Source: Bacteroidales bacterium (GTDB lineage: Bacteria > Bacteroidota > Bacteroidia > Bacteroidales > UBA1715). Taken from it: 8,001 bases of DNA. The stretch lies in assembly GCA_031262005.1 (NCBI GenBank), contig JAISIO010000026.1:1-8001 (forward strand), in the 5' to 3' direction. The position numbers and the translations under genes were made by a program. Of the stretch, positions 1 to 5,507 are shown in pieces. Positions within the stretch are counted from its first letter, which is position 1; the number at the start of each line of letters is the position of its first letter. Under the pieces are notes generated by a model. It was not told where the DNA came from. It saw only the letters and a program-made list of their open reading frames with translations, and did not search any database.

Positions 1-12
1 TTTTTTTTACCA

Positions 13-20
13 TATCTTTG
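13..20 (+). promoter_or_regulatory. Bacteroidota -7 promoter element of the toxin-antitoxin module
   Basis: The sequence TATCTTTG matches the Bacteroidota housekeeping -7 consensus TAnnTTTG exactly. It lies 18 nt upstream of the first possible start codon (39), so transcription would begin near 25-28 with a short leader. The -33 partner would lie beyond the left edge of the window and cannot be seen. Confidence 0.55.
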
Positions 21-38
21 TGTTGAAATTTAAAAGTA

Positions 39-272
39 ATGTTTATGCAAACAATGACAGTACGTGTACCGCAAGCCATATTGCCATCAACATTTGATTA
101 TTCGGTGTATTTGGCAACAAAACTGTATGAAGATGCTATTCTATCGGCAGGACAGGCAGCCGAATTAGCAAATCTGTCGAAACGCTCATTTGTTGAAATT
201 ATGGGTAAATATGGCGTGTCGCTTTTTAGTACAAAAATTGACGACCTTGTAAATGATATTCAAAATGCCTGA
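39..272 (+). CDS. UPF0175 family antitoxin
   Basis: A 77-residue protein that fits the UPF0175 family, small DNA-binding antitoxins usually encoded directly upstream of a PIN-like toxin. The visible core is a short beta-like N-terminus (TVRVPQAILP), then LATKLYEDAILSAGQAAELA and LSKRSFVEIMGKYGVSLF. This is the characteristic 'helix, S.GQAAELA.LS, F.E.M...GV' pattern, which resembles a winged or ribbon helix-turn-helix. The C-terminal IDDLVNDI is the part most likely to contact the toxin. In this family the antitoxin neutralises the partner nuclease and probably represses its own operon. Three in-frame ATGs (39, 45, 54) are possible starts; 39 is used here, but 45 or 54 would leave the domain intact. 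The stop overlaps the toxin start by 8 nt, implying translational coupling. Family assignment is from remembered sequence pattern and the neighbour. Confidence 0.82.
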   Translation: MFMQTMTVRVPQAILPSTFDYSVYLATKLYEDAILSAGQAAELANLSKRSFVEIMGKYGVSLFSTKIDDLVNDIQNA

Positions 273-729
273 GACTGTAATTATTACCGATACAAGTTGT
301 TTAATTGCTTTATCGAATACTGAGGCTTTGGAAGTTTTACACAAGCTCTACAAGCGAGTTGTGGTATCGAAAGAAATTGTTGAAGAGTTCGGGAAACCCT
401 TGCCTATTTGGTTTGAAATTCTTGAAGTTGCGAACAAAAATTATCAACGGATACTCGAAAATGTATTAGACAAAGGCGAAGCATCAGCCATTGCGTTAGC
501 TTTTGAGTTGAATAATGTTGTATTGATTTTAGACGACTTAAAAGCAAGAAAAGAAGCCCAAAAACTTGGGTTGAAAATTACTGGTACTTTGGGAGTTTTG
601 TTTTCGGCAAAAGAAAAAAATGTAATTCCATCATTGAAATCATATTTGGAAAAACTACAACAAACGGATTTCAGAATAGCAGAAAATATTATAGCCGAAC
701 TATTACAACGAACGAATGAAGTAGAATAA
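265..729 (+). CDS. DUF3368 PIN-like nuclease toxin
   Basis: A 154-residue protein matching DUF3368, a PIN-fold branch found as the toxin partner of UPF0175 proteins. PIN toxins are Mg-dependent RNases, and the acidic residues of the fold are visible. These are Asp9 in IITDTSCLIAL, Glu40/Glu41 in IVEEF, Glu72 in the hallmark KGEASAIALA, and Asp90-Asp91 in LILDDLKARKEA. The family signature LGLKITGTLGVL follows at 102-112, and the tail (FRIAENIIAELL) also fits. Length is normal for the family and no acidic residue is missing, so the toxin looks intact. The start at 265 is preferred because it gives an 8-nt overlap with the antitoxin stop and places MPETVIITDTS at the usual N-terminus; ATG 253 would add four residues. 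The RNA target cannot be inferred. Confidence 0.83.
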   Translation: MPETVIITDTSCLIALSNTEALEVLHKLYKRVVVSKEIVEEFGKPLPIWFEILEVANKNYQRILENVLDKGEASAIALAFELNNVVLILDDLKARKEAQKLGLKITGTLGVLFSAKEKNVIPSLKSYLEKLQQTDFRIAENIIAELLQRTNEVE

Positions 730-753
730 AGCCCTGCCGTAGGTTGCTTTTTT
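728..753 (+). terminator. Possible rho-independent terminator of the toxin-antitoxin operon
   Basis: Starting inside the toxin stop codon, AAAGC plus CCT (728-735) can pair with AGG and GCTTT (741-750) around a five-base loop. A two-base bulge interrupts the stem, and a short T run continues to 753. The stem is imperfect, so this is a moderate call. The rest of the gap to 958 holds no convincing gene, only an A-rich tract at 862-881 and the next promoter. Confidence 0.4.
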
Positions 754-890
754 CAAAATAACCGTTGCCTGAATTGACGTTTATGAAAATCATCTTTGCA
801 ACACAGAGTAATGTAATGAATGATTTCGCCCATAACAACATCAGAATAACGCCATTATTTCAAAAAAAATAAAAAAAAAAAGCTAATACG

Positions 891-920
891 TTGTTGAATA
901 GAAAAACATTTGTACATTTG
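891..920 (+). promoter_or_regulatory. Promoter of the OmpA-like/TPR lipoprotein gene
   Basis: TACATTTG (913-920) matches the -7 consensus TAnnTTTG. TTG at 891-893 lies 19 nt before it, the usual position of the -33 element in Bacteroidota. An almost pure A tract (862-881) lies just upstream and could act like an UP element. Transcription would start near 925-928, leaving a leader of about 30 nt before ATG 959. Confidence 0.62.
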
Positions 921-958
921 TCGCTATAATTCAAACGAGTATAATTTAAAATAATGTT

Positions 959-2653
959 ATGAAGATGAGAAAACTACACGTTTTTACCGTAGCATCGGCT
1001 GTTTTGCTGTCATTTGGCTGTGCTGGTCCAAAAAAAATGCTTAAAAATGCAGCATCGGTACGCTACCAAATTAGTCCTAATCCAGTGGAAATGAAAGCCG
1101 ATAGCGTAGAAATCACTATCCGCGGTACATATCCTGCGAAATTCTTTGCGAAAAAAGTAGAAATGCACATTGCACCCGAAATTACTTGGGACGGTGGCAG
1201 TTTAGCGTTAGGCACAAAAGACCTTCGCGGCGAATCGGTACAATCGAATGCTACTATGGTTCCTTATGCAACAGGCGGTAGTTTTGCTTACACAACCAAA
1301 GTTCCTTACAGCGATGCAATGTTACAATCGGAAGTGGTTCTTAAATCAAAAGCATCGGTAAAAGGTAAAGGTGTTGATATGCCGGCAGTGAAAATTGGCG
1401 ATGGCGTGATGGCTACTGCTTCATTGTTGCAAAACGATGCTATGCCGATTGAAGTTGATCACCAATTGAAACGTAACGAAGTTGTTTCAGCAACAACAGA
1501 CATTATGTTCCAAATTCAACAATCGAATATTCAAAGTAGCGAAATGAACAAACCCACAACAAAAGAAGTGAAAGATTTCGCAAAAAAACTTGAAACCGAT
1601 ACAACTCTTATATATAAAGGTATTGACATTCACGGTTATGCTTCGCCTGACGGACCACTTGATTTAAACCAACGTTTGGCATCACAACGTGAAACTGCTG
1701 CCGGAAACGCTATTAAACGAGCATTGAACAAAAAAGATTTCGTAGGAACGTACACAAAAGAAGACTGGGATAAATTCATTATCTTACTTCAAAACTCTGA
1801 TATTCAAGATAAAGAAGTAATTCTTCAAATTTTAAGCACTTACAGCGACCCGGACGTGCGTAAAGCCGAAATGAAAAAAATGTCGGTTGTATTCAACGAA
1901 CTTGCAGTGCAAATTTTACCACAACTTCGTCGTTCGGAAGTAGTTGTTTCGGCTACTAAAAAAGATAAACCCGAAGACGTGATTTTATCGGCTGCCTTAG
2001 GTCAATCGAATGTAGACCTTACATTACAAGAATATTTATTCGCCGTAACGCTTACCGATTCTCAAAACGATGAAATTACAATTCTTAAAAATGCGACCGT
2101 AAAATACCCTAACGAATGGGCTGCATTCAATAATTTAGGTGCTGCTTACATTGCTGCAAACGATTTGGATAATGCACTTGCTGCATTGAACAAAGCAAAC
2201 GAAATTTCGGAAGGCGACAATGTTGTGAAAAACAACTTGGGCGTGGTAGCTGTAAAACAAGGTAACTTGGCAAAAGGTATTGAGTATTTTGAACTTGCAC
2301 AAGGTGCAGGAGCCGAAGTTCGTTACAACTTAGGTTGGGCGCAATTCAAAGCAGGTAACTACGAAGAAGCAGTTACAATGTTCGGCACCATGCCACGTTT
2401 CAATACAGCTCTTGCACAAGTAATGACAAACAACAACGATGGTGCTGTGCAAACATTGGATAAAGCTGAAGAGAGCGCAATAGCATTCTATTTACGAGCA
2501 GTAATAGGAGCGCGCGATAAAAACCTTGACGTAGTAACAGCAAACTTACAAAAAGCAGTAGACGCAGACCCAGCTTTACGCCAACGTGCTAAAAAAGATA
2601 TTGAATTTAAAGCATTCGCACAAGACGAAAATTTTAAAGCAATTGTTCAATAA
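959..2653 (+). CDS. Lipoprotein with OmpA-like domain and C-terminal TPRs
   Basis: A 564-residue probable outer-membrane lipoprotein. Residues 1-20 form a signal peptide (MKMRKL plus a hydrophobic stretch) ending in a loose lipobox, LSFG|C, with Cys21 the likely lipidation site. The next residues (AGPKK) lack the acidic surface-export signal known in Bacteroidota, so it probably faces the periplasm. Residues ~30-170 are beta-rich with no recognised family. Residues ~170-258 look like an OmpA-like peptidoglycan-binding domain: IDIHGYASPDG (222-232) then N.RLA.QR (237-244), with Asp231 and Arg244 at the positions that bind diaminopimelate in OmpA. Residues ~383-480 hold about three TPR-like helical pairs (WAAFNNLGAAYIAANDLDNALAAL; NNLGVVAVKQGN; YNLGWAQFKAGNYEEAV), and 505-545 may hold another. 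It is monocistronic, between its own promoter and a terminator. ATG 965 is an alternative start. The specific role is unknown; anchoring envelope protein assemblies to the wall is an inference. Confidence 0.8.
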   Translation: MKMRKLHVFTVASAVLLSFGCAGPKKMLKNAASVRYQISPNPVEMKADSVEITIRGTYPAKFFAKKVEMHIAPEITWDGGSLALGTKDLRGESVQSNATMVPYATGGSFAYTTKVPYSDAMLQSEVVLKSKASVKGKGVDMPAVKIGDGVMATASLLQNDAMPIEVDHQLKRNEVVSATTDIMFQIQQSNIQSSEMNKPTTKEVKDFAKKLETDTTLIYKGIDIHGYASPDGPLDLNQRLASQRETAAGNAIKRALNKKDFVGTYTKEDWDKFIILLQNSDIQDKEVILQILSTYSDPDVRKAEMKKMSVVFNELAVQILPQLRRSEVVVSATKKDKPEDVILSAALGQSNVDLTLQEYLFAVTLTDSQNDEITILKNATVKYPNEWAAFNNLGAAYIAANDLDNALAALNKANEISEGDNVVKNNLGVVAVKQGNLAKGIEYFELAQGAGAEVRYNLGWAQFKAGNYEEAVTMFGTMPRFNTALAQVMTNNNDGAVQTLDKAEESAIAFYLRAVIGARDKNLDVVTANLQKAVDADPALRQRAKKDIEFKAFAQDENFKAIVQ

Positions 2654-2673
2654 TAAAAACTATTGAAATATAG

Positions 2674-2706
2674 AAAAGGCGATTTGGAAACAGGTCGCCT
2701 TTTTTG
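2674..2706 (+). terminator. Rho-independent terminator after the lipoprotein gene
   Basis: AAAAGGCGA (2674-2682) pairs perfectly with TCGCCTTTT (2695-2703) around a 12-base loop, and a T run covers 2700-2705. It lies 21 nt after the lipoprotein stop codon. The A tract before the stem makes the signal potentially bidirectional. Confidence 0.88.
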
Positions 2707-2722
2707 TTAGTATATCGACAAA

Positions 2723-2824
2723 TAGCCCGATAGGGCTGAATATGAATAACCGTATGCAAGTGAAACGCAGCTTACGGGCAGAATGCCCCCCCACCTCAAC
2801 CCCGAAGTGGGTTGAACGGCATTG
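2723..2824 (+). repeat. Three-hairpin intergenic repeat, copy A
   Basis: A 102-bp element whose reverse complement recurs at 5326-5430. It contains three separate hairpins. H1 is AGCCC-GATA-GGGCT (2724-2737). H2 pairs CCGTATGC (2750-2757) with GCA (2767-2769) and TACGG (2773-2777). H3 is TCAACCC-CGAAGT-GGGTTGA (2796-2815). The first 40 bases and the last 32 bases are identical between copies. A 10-base C-rich centre (2783-2792) replaces a 13-base unrelated centre in copy B. It begins 17 nt after the lipoprotein terminator and contains no convincing reading frame on either strand. The rest of the 2654-2913 gap holds only the terminator and an AT-rich promoter region. Confidence 0.9.
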
Positions 2825-2886
2825 GATAATTAAAAATTGAAAGTTGGAAATTTTTGAAAAACAAATAGATTTTGCAGAAAAAATTG

Positions 2887-2893
2887 TACTTTG
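2887..2893 (+). promoter_or_regulatory. Probable -7 element before the small antitoxin-like gene
   Basis: TACTTTG followed by C resembles the Bacteroidota -7 element but has one base fewer between TA and TTTG than the consensus. No TTG stands at the expected -33 distance. The position, 20 nt before ATG 2914, would give a very short leader. If real, it excludes a start at ATG 2872, which lies upstream of it. Confidence 0.4.
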
Positions 2894-2913
2894 CCGATCT
2901 AAAAAGTAAGACA

Positions 2914-3123
2914 ATGGCAACAGTCGTTTTAAACACAAATACAGCATTGGATTTACGGTTAATAACCGCTCTTGCTCGTGAATTGAAGATAGGAATGTTT
3001 TCGATAAACAAAGAAGAACAAGAGGATTTGGAAGATGTTAAGTTATTGAGTTTTATGAAACAAGCCTATAAAGAAGGACTTGCGGATAAAAATGAAGTAT
3101 TGTCAAAACTTGGTTTGCACTAA
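2914..3123 (+). CDS. Small antitoxin-like hypothetical protein
   Basis: A 69-residue protein (MATVVLNTNT... VLSKLGLH) that I do not recognise as a named family. It has a short hydrophobic, probably beta N-terminus, then a helix-forming segment LDLRLITALARELKI (12-26) and an acidic linker KEEQEDLED (33-41). The tail DVKLLSFMKQAYKEGLADKNEVLSKLG (41-67) ends in a K/E-rich helix. This size and arrangement is common in Bacteroidota type II antitoxins, whose C-terminal arm wraps the toxin. No toxin gene follows: the next 217 bases contain no credible frame before nadB. The start at 2914 is chosen because the likely promoter lies at 2887-2893; an upstream in-frame ATG at 2872 would add 14 low-complexity residues from the promoter region. 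The antitoxin role is inference from shape only. Confidence 0.6.
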   Translation: MATVVLNTNTALDLRLITALARELKIGMFSINKEEQEDLEDVKLLSFMKQAYKEGLADKNEVLSKLGLH

Positions 3124-3126
3124 TGT

Positions 3127-3154
3127 ATCTGTGAAAATCTGTCAAATCTGTGGA
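3127..3154 (+). repeat. Short degenerate tandem repeat (ATCTGTnAA units)
   Basis: Three adjacent units begin at 3127, 3137 and 3146 (ATCTGTGAAA, ATCTGTCAA, ATCTGTGGA), with a period of 9-10 bases. They start 3 nt after the small gene's stop codon. Similar ATCTGTG runs are, from memory, common intergenic relics in Bacteroidota. The remainder of the gap up to nadB (3155-3340) shows only the candidate promoter at 3300-3307 and no gene or recognised riboswitch. Confidence 0.55.
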
Positions 3155-3299
3155 CAAACAAATGTAGTATACGCCATGGTACTCTCCAATCATCGACAAT
3201 CAAAACGGTGAAATTTCATGCGTTTGCCATGATTCGTTATAGAATTTACATCAATTATACAGAAACGTTTTTTTATGAGCAATGAATTATAAAAAACAC

Positions 3300-3307
3300 T
3301 ACATTTG
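3300..3307 (+). promoter_or_regulatory. -7 promoter element of the nadB-dgkA operon
   Basis: TACATTTG matches TAnnTTTG exactly and lies 33 nt before the nadB start codon, giving an estimated leader of about 25-28 nt. No clear TTG is present at the -33 distance, so the promoter is likely of moderate strength or needs help. Confidence 0.5.
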
Positions 3308-3340
3308 CGAGCGAAAACAATTTAAAATATCAAGATTGCC

Positions 3341-4897
3341 ATGCAGATTTTAACCGATTATCTTGTTATAGGCTCGGGGCTTGCAGGTCTGAGCTTTGCA
3401 CTTAAAGTTGCCGACAATGCTACGGTAACAATTATTACCAAAACCGAATTTAATGTTACCAATACGTCGCTTGCGCAAGGCGGAATAGCTTCGGTAACGT
3501 CGCAATCCGATAGTTTTGCAAGTCATATTAACGATACGCTTGTTGCCGGTGCCGGTTTGTGCGACCGTGCGGTGGTAGAAAAAGTGGTGGAATATGCACC
3601 TGATTTAATAAATAATCTTTTGCAATGGGGTACGCACTTTGATACCTCACAAGATGGAAATTTTGATTTGGCTCGCGAAGGTGGGCATAGTGAATTTAGA
3701 GTGTTGCACCACAAAGATAACACTGGCTACGAAATTCAACGTGCTTTGTGTGAGCAAGTGCGCAAACACCCGAATATTACTATTATTGAACACTGTTTTG
3801 CTATTGACCTTATTACGCAGCATCATTTGGGTAAATTAGTTAAACGTCATTTGACCGATATAGAGTGTTATGGCGTGTATGCACTTGATACGCAGAACAA
3901 TTCTATTATTACTATTTTATCGAAAATTACCATGTTGGCAACAGGTGGAGCCGGTCATATTTATTCCAATACCACTAATCCTGCGGTGGCTACCGGTGAT
4001 GGAATTGCTATGGTGTACCGAGCAAAAGGAATTTTGGATAATATGGAATTTGTACAGTTTCACCCTACGGCACTGTATAATCCTAAAGAACAACCGTCAT
4101 TTTTGATATCTGAAGCCATGCGTGGTGCAGGTGGAATTTTGAAAGATACTTCGGGTAACGAGTTTATGTATAAATATGATGAACGCGGTAGCCTTGCGCC
4201 TCGCGATATTGTAGCCCGAGCCATTGACAGTGAAATGAAGATTCACGGAAGCGATTATGTGTATTTGGATTGCCGTCATTTGAGTAAAGAAACCTTGTTG
4301 GGGCACTTTCCTACAATTTACAACAAATGTTTGAGTGTGAGCATTGATATTTCACAACAAATGATACCCATAACACCTGCCGCCCATTATTTTTGCGGAG
4401 GTGTAAAAGTAAATTTAGATGCGCAAACAAGCATACACCATTTATACGCCGCCGGTGAGGTGAGTTGTACTGGATTGCACGGAGCTAATCGTTTGGCTTC
4501 CAATTCGTTGCTTGAAGCGTTGGCTTATGCCGATTTTGCGGCAAAACACGCCCAACAGAAAATTCAAACCATTGAATTTGCCCAAAACATTCCCGACTGG
4601 GACGATAAAGGTACAACACGACCGGAGGAAATGATTTTGATAACGCAAAGCGTGAAAGAAGTGCAGCAAATACTGAGTCATTATGTGGGAATTGTACGGA
4701 GCGAAATGCGCTTAAAACGTGCATTTAACCGTTTGTGGACAATTTATATGGAAACCGAAGAATTGTACAAACAGTCGAAACTTTCGCCGCGATTGTGCGA
4801 ATTGCGCAATTTGATTCAAGTTGGTTATTTGGTTATAAAGGCTGCCAATGCTCGTAAAAAAAGCATTGGATTACATTATATGGTTTCGTATGAATAA
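3341..4897 (+). CDS. nadB: L-aspartate oxidase
   Basis: A 518-residue FAD flavoenzyme that oxidises L-aspartate to iminoaspartate, the first step of de novo NAD synthesis; NadA then uses the product to make quinolinate. It acts in the cytoplasm and can use fumarate or oxygen as electron acceptor. The N-terminal dinucleotide-binding motif is VIGSGLAGLSFA (9-20), followed by the flavin-contacting TSLAQGGIA (42-50). Family signatures are REGGHSEFRVLH (112-123), ATGGAGHIYSNTTNP (200-214), EFVQFHPTAL (236-245), APRDIVARAI (286-295), PAAHYFCGGV (346-355) and GEVSCTGLHGANRLASNSLLE (372-392). The His and Arg residues expected at the active site (His241, Arg288, His349, Arg384) are all present. A three-helix C-terminal domain completes a full-length enzyme. 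No nadA or nadC is in view, although they often accompany nadB. The stop overlaps dgkA by 8 nt. Fumarate reductase/succinate dehydrogenase flavoproteins are homologous, but the length and motifs fit NadB. Confidence 0.96.
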   Translation: MQILTDYLVIGSGLAGLSFALKVADNATVTIITKTEFNVTNTSLAQGGIASVTSQSDSFASHINDTLVAGAGLCDRAVVEKVVEYAPDLINNLLQWGTHFDTSQDGNFDLAREGGHSEFRVLHHKDNTGYEIQRALCEQVRKHPNITIIEHCFAIDLITQHHLGKLVKRHLTDIECYGVYALDTQNNSIITILSKITMLATGGAGHIYSNTTNPAVATGDGIAMVYRAKGILDNMEFVQFHPTALYNPKEQPSFLISEAMRGAGGILKDTSGNEFMYKYDERGSLAPRDIVARAIDSEMKIHGSDYVYLDCRHLSKETLLGHFPTIYNKCLSVSIDISQQMIPITPAAHYFCGGVKVNLDAQTSIHHLYAAGEVSCTGLHGANRLASNSLLEALAYADFAAKHAQQKIQTIEFAQNIPDWDDKGTTRPEEMILITQSVKEVQQILSHYVGIVRSEMRLKRAFNRLWTIYMETEELYKQSKLSPRLCELRNLIQVGYLVIKAANARKKSIGLHYMVSYE

Positions 4898-5255
4898 AAT
4901 AAAGCATTTTATACAATCACGCATTGCGAGTTTTTCGTATGCCTTTCAAGGCATTGTGCCAGTGGTAAAGCACGAATGCAATATGCGTATTCATATAGTT
5001 GCAGCTATTGCTGTTATTGCCGCAGGGTTGTGTTTCAATTTGCAGGCGTGGGAATGGATTTGTGTAACAATTGCCATTGGGACGGTGTTTACAGCGGAAT
5101 TTTTTAATTCGGCAATAGAAACTCTTGCAAATGTGGTGTGCAAAGAAAAAAATGCAGACATAAAAAAAGTGAAAGATATAGCAGCCGCTGCAGTATTGAT
5201 GAGTGCAATTGCCGCTGCTGTGATTGGCTGTATTATTTTTGTGCCGAAATTCTAA
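4890..5255 (+). CDS. dgkA: Prokaryotic diacylglycerol/undecaprenol kinase
   Basis: A 121-residue integral membrane lipid kinase of the prokaryotic DAGK family. It phosphorylates diacylglycerol or, in many non-proteobacteria, undecaprenol, returning the lipid carrier for wall and polysaccharide synthesis. The N-terminal amphipathic segment (SRIASFSYAFQGI) is followed by HECNMRIH (28-35). Three hydrophobic segments lie at ~36-50, ~53-70 and ~98-117. The catalytic signature EFFNSAIETLANVV occupies 70-83 (Glu70, Asn73, Glu77), and KKVKDIAAAAVL (92-103) is the second conserved block. ATG 4890 gives the usual N-terminus and an 8-nt overlap with the nadB stop. ATG 4848 lies inside nadB and would add 14 atypical residues. 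Substrate choice (undecaprenol versus diacylglycerol) cannot be decided from sequence. Confidence 0.92.
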   Translation: MNKIKHFIQSRIASFSYAFQGIVPVVKHECNMRIHIVAAIAVIAAGLCFNLQAWEWICVTIAIGTVFTAEFFNSAIETLANVVCKEKNADIKKVKDIAAAAVLMSAIAAAVIGCIIFVPKF

Positions 5256-5325
5256 CACAGAGTGGTAGGGTTATATAGCATATTTTTTATAGGGAGTCCG
5301 CACAGTATCCGAGGAGTTGAACATT

Positions 5326-5430
5326 CAATGCCGTTCAACCCACTTCGGGGTTGAGGTGTAGATTTGATACTCTGTCCGTAGGCTGCGTTGCACTTGCATA
5401 CGGTTATTCATATTCAGCCCTATCGGGCTA
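5326..5430 (-). repeat. Three-hairpin intergenic repeat, copy B (inverted relative to copy A)
   Basis: A 105-bp element that is the reverse complement of 2723-2824 apart from three point differences and the central block (5363-5375 here). H1 is at 5416-5429, H2 at 5376-5403 and H3 at 5335-5354. In H2 the loop side reads GTGC where copy A has GTGA. Copy B starts about 70 nt after the dgkA stop and ends about 65 nt before the histidine-kinase promoter. An extra inverted pair, GTTGAAC (5316-5322) with GTTCAAC (5333-5339), lies at its left edge and is absent from copy A. Confidence 0.9.
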
Positions 5431-5495
5431 ATTCCTAAATTTCCCTTTTGCCCTACATTTTTCAACTCATAATGCGTATGTAATCTGTAATTGAT

Positions 5496-5503
5496 TACCT
5501 TTG
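5496..5503 (+). promoter_or_regulatory. -7 promoter element abutting the histidine-kinase start
   Basis: TACCTTTG is a perfect TAnnTTTG match that ends only 4 nt before ATG 5508. Transcription normally begins a few bases after this element, so the start codon would lie at or next to the first transcribed base. No TTG occurs 19 nt upstream, so the -33 element is weak or absent. Confidence 0.5.
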
Positions 5504-5507
5504 TTGT

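Noticed and set aside
731..750. Fragment of the three-hairpin repeat after the toxin gene (CCGTAGG-TTGC resembles CCGTAGG-CTGC in copy B)
   Set aside because: The similarity covers only about a dozen bases and can be explained by the terminator-like stem; there are no H1 or H3 arms nearby.
2872..2913. Longer N-terminus for the small antitoxin-like protein starting at ATG 2872
   Set aside because: The extra 14 codons cover the probable -7 element at 2887-2893, so they would not be transcribed from that promoter.
2660..2947. Minus-strand reading frames across the terminator, repeat copy A and the small gene's promoter region
   Set aside because: The translations are low-complexity and cross a strong terminator hairpin and the structured repeat; there is no start context or recognisable domain.
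3155..3299. Riboswitch or RNA leader ahead of nadB
   Set aside because: I could not form a convincing multi-stem structure or recognise an NAD-related riboswitch pattern, and the probable promoter lies downstream at 3300.
3523..4681. Several 66-79-codon frames on both strands inside nadB
   Set aside because: All lie within a gene whose protein is unmistakable, show no domain of their own, and are expected by-products of its codon pattern.
4917..5258. 113-codon minus-strand frame opposite dgkA
   Set aside because: It is His/Cys/Asn-rich antisense of a well-conserved membrane kinase, with no promoter or family resemblance.
2723..5430. A composite transposon or insertion sequence bounded by the inverted repeats
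   Set aside because: There is no transposase gene between or beside the repeats, no obvious target-site duplication, and the cargo is housekeeping genes.
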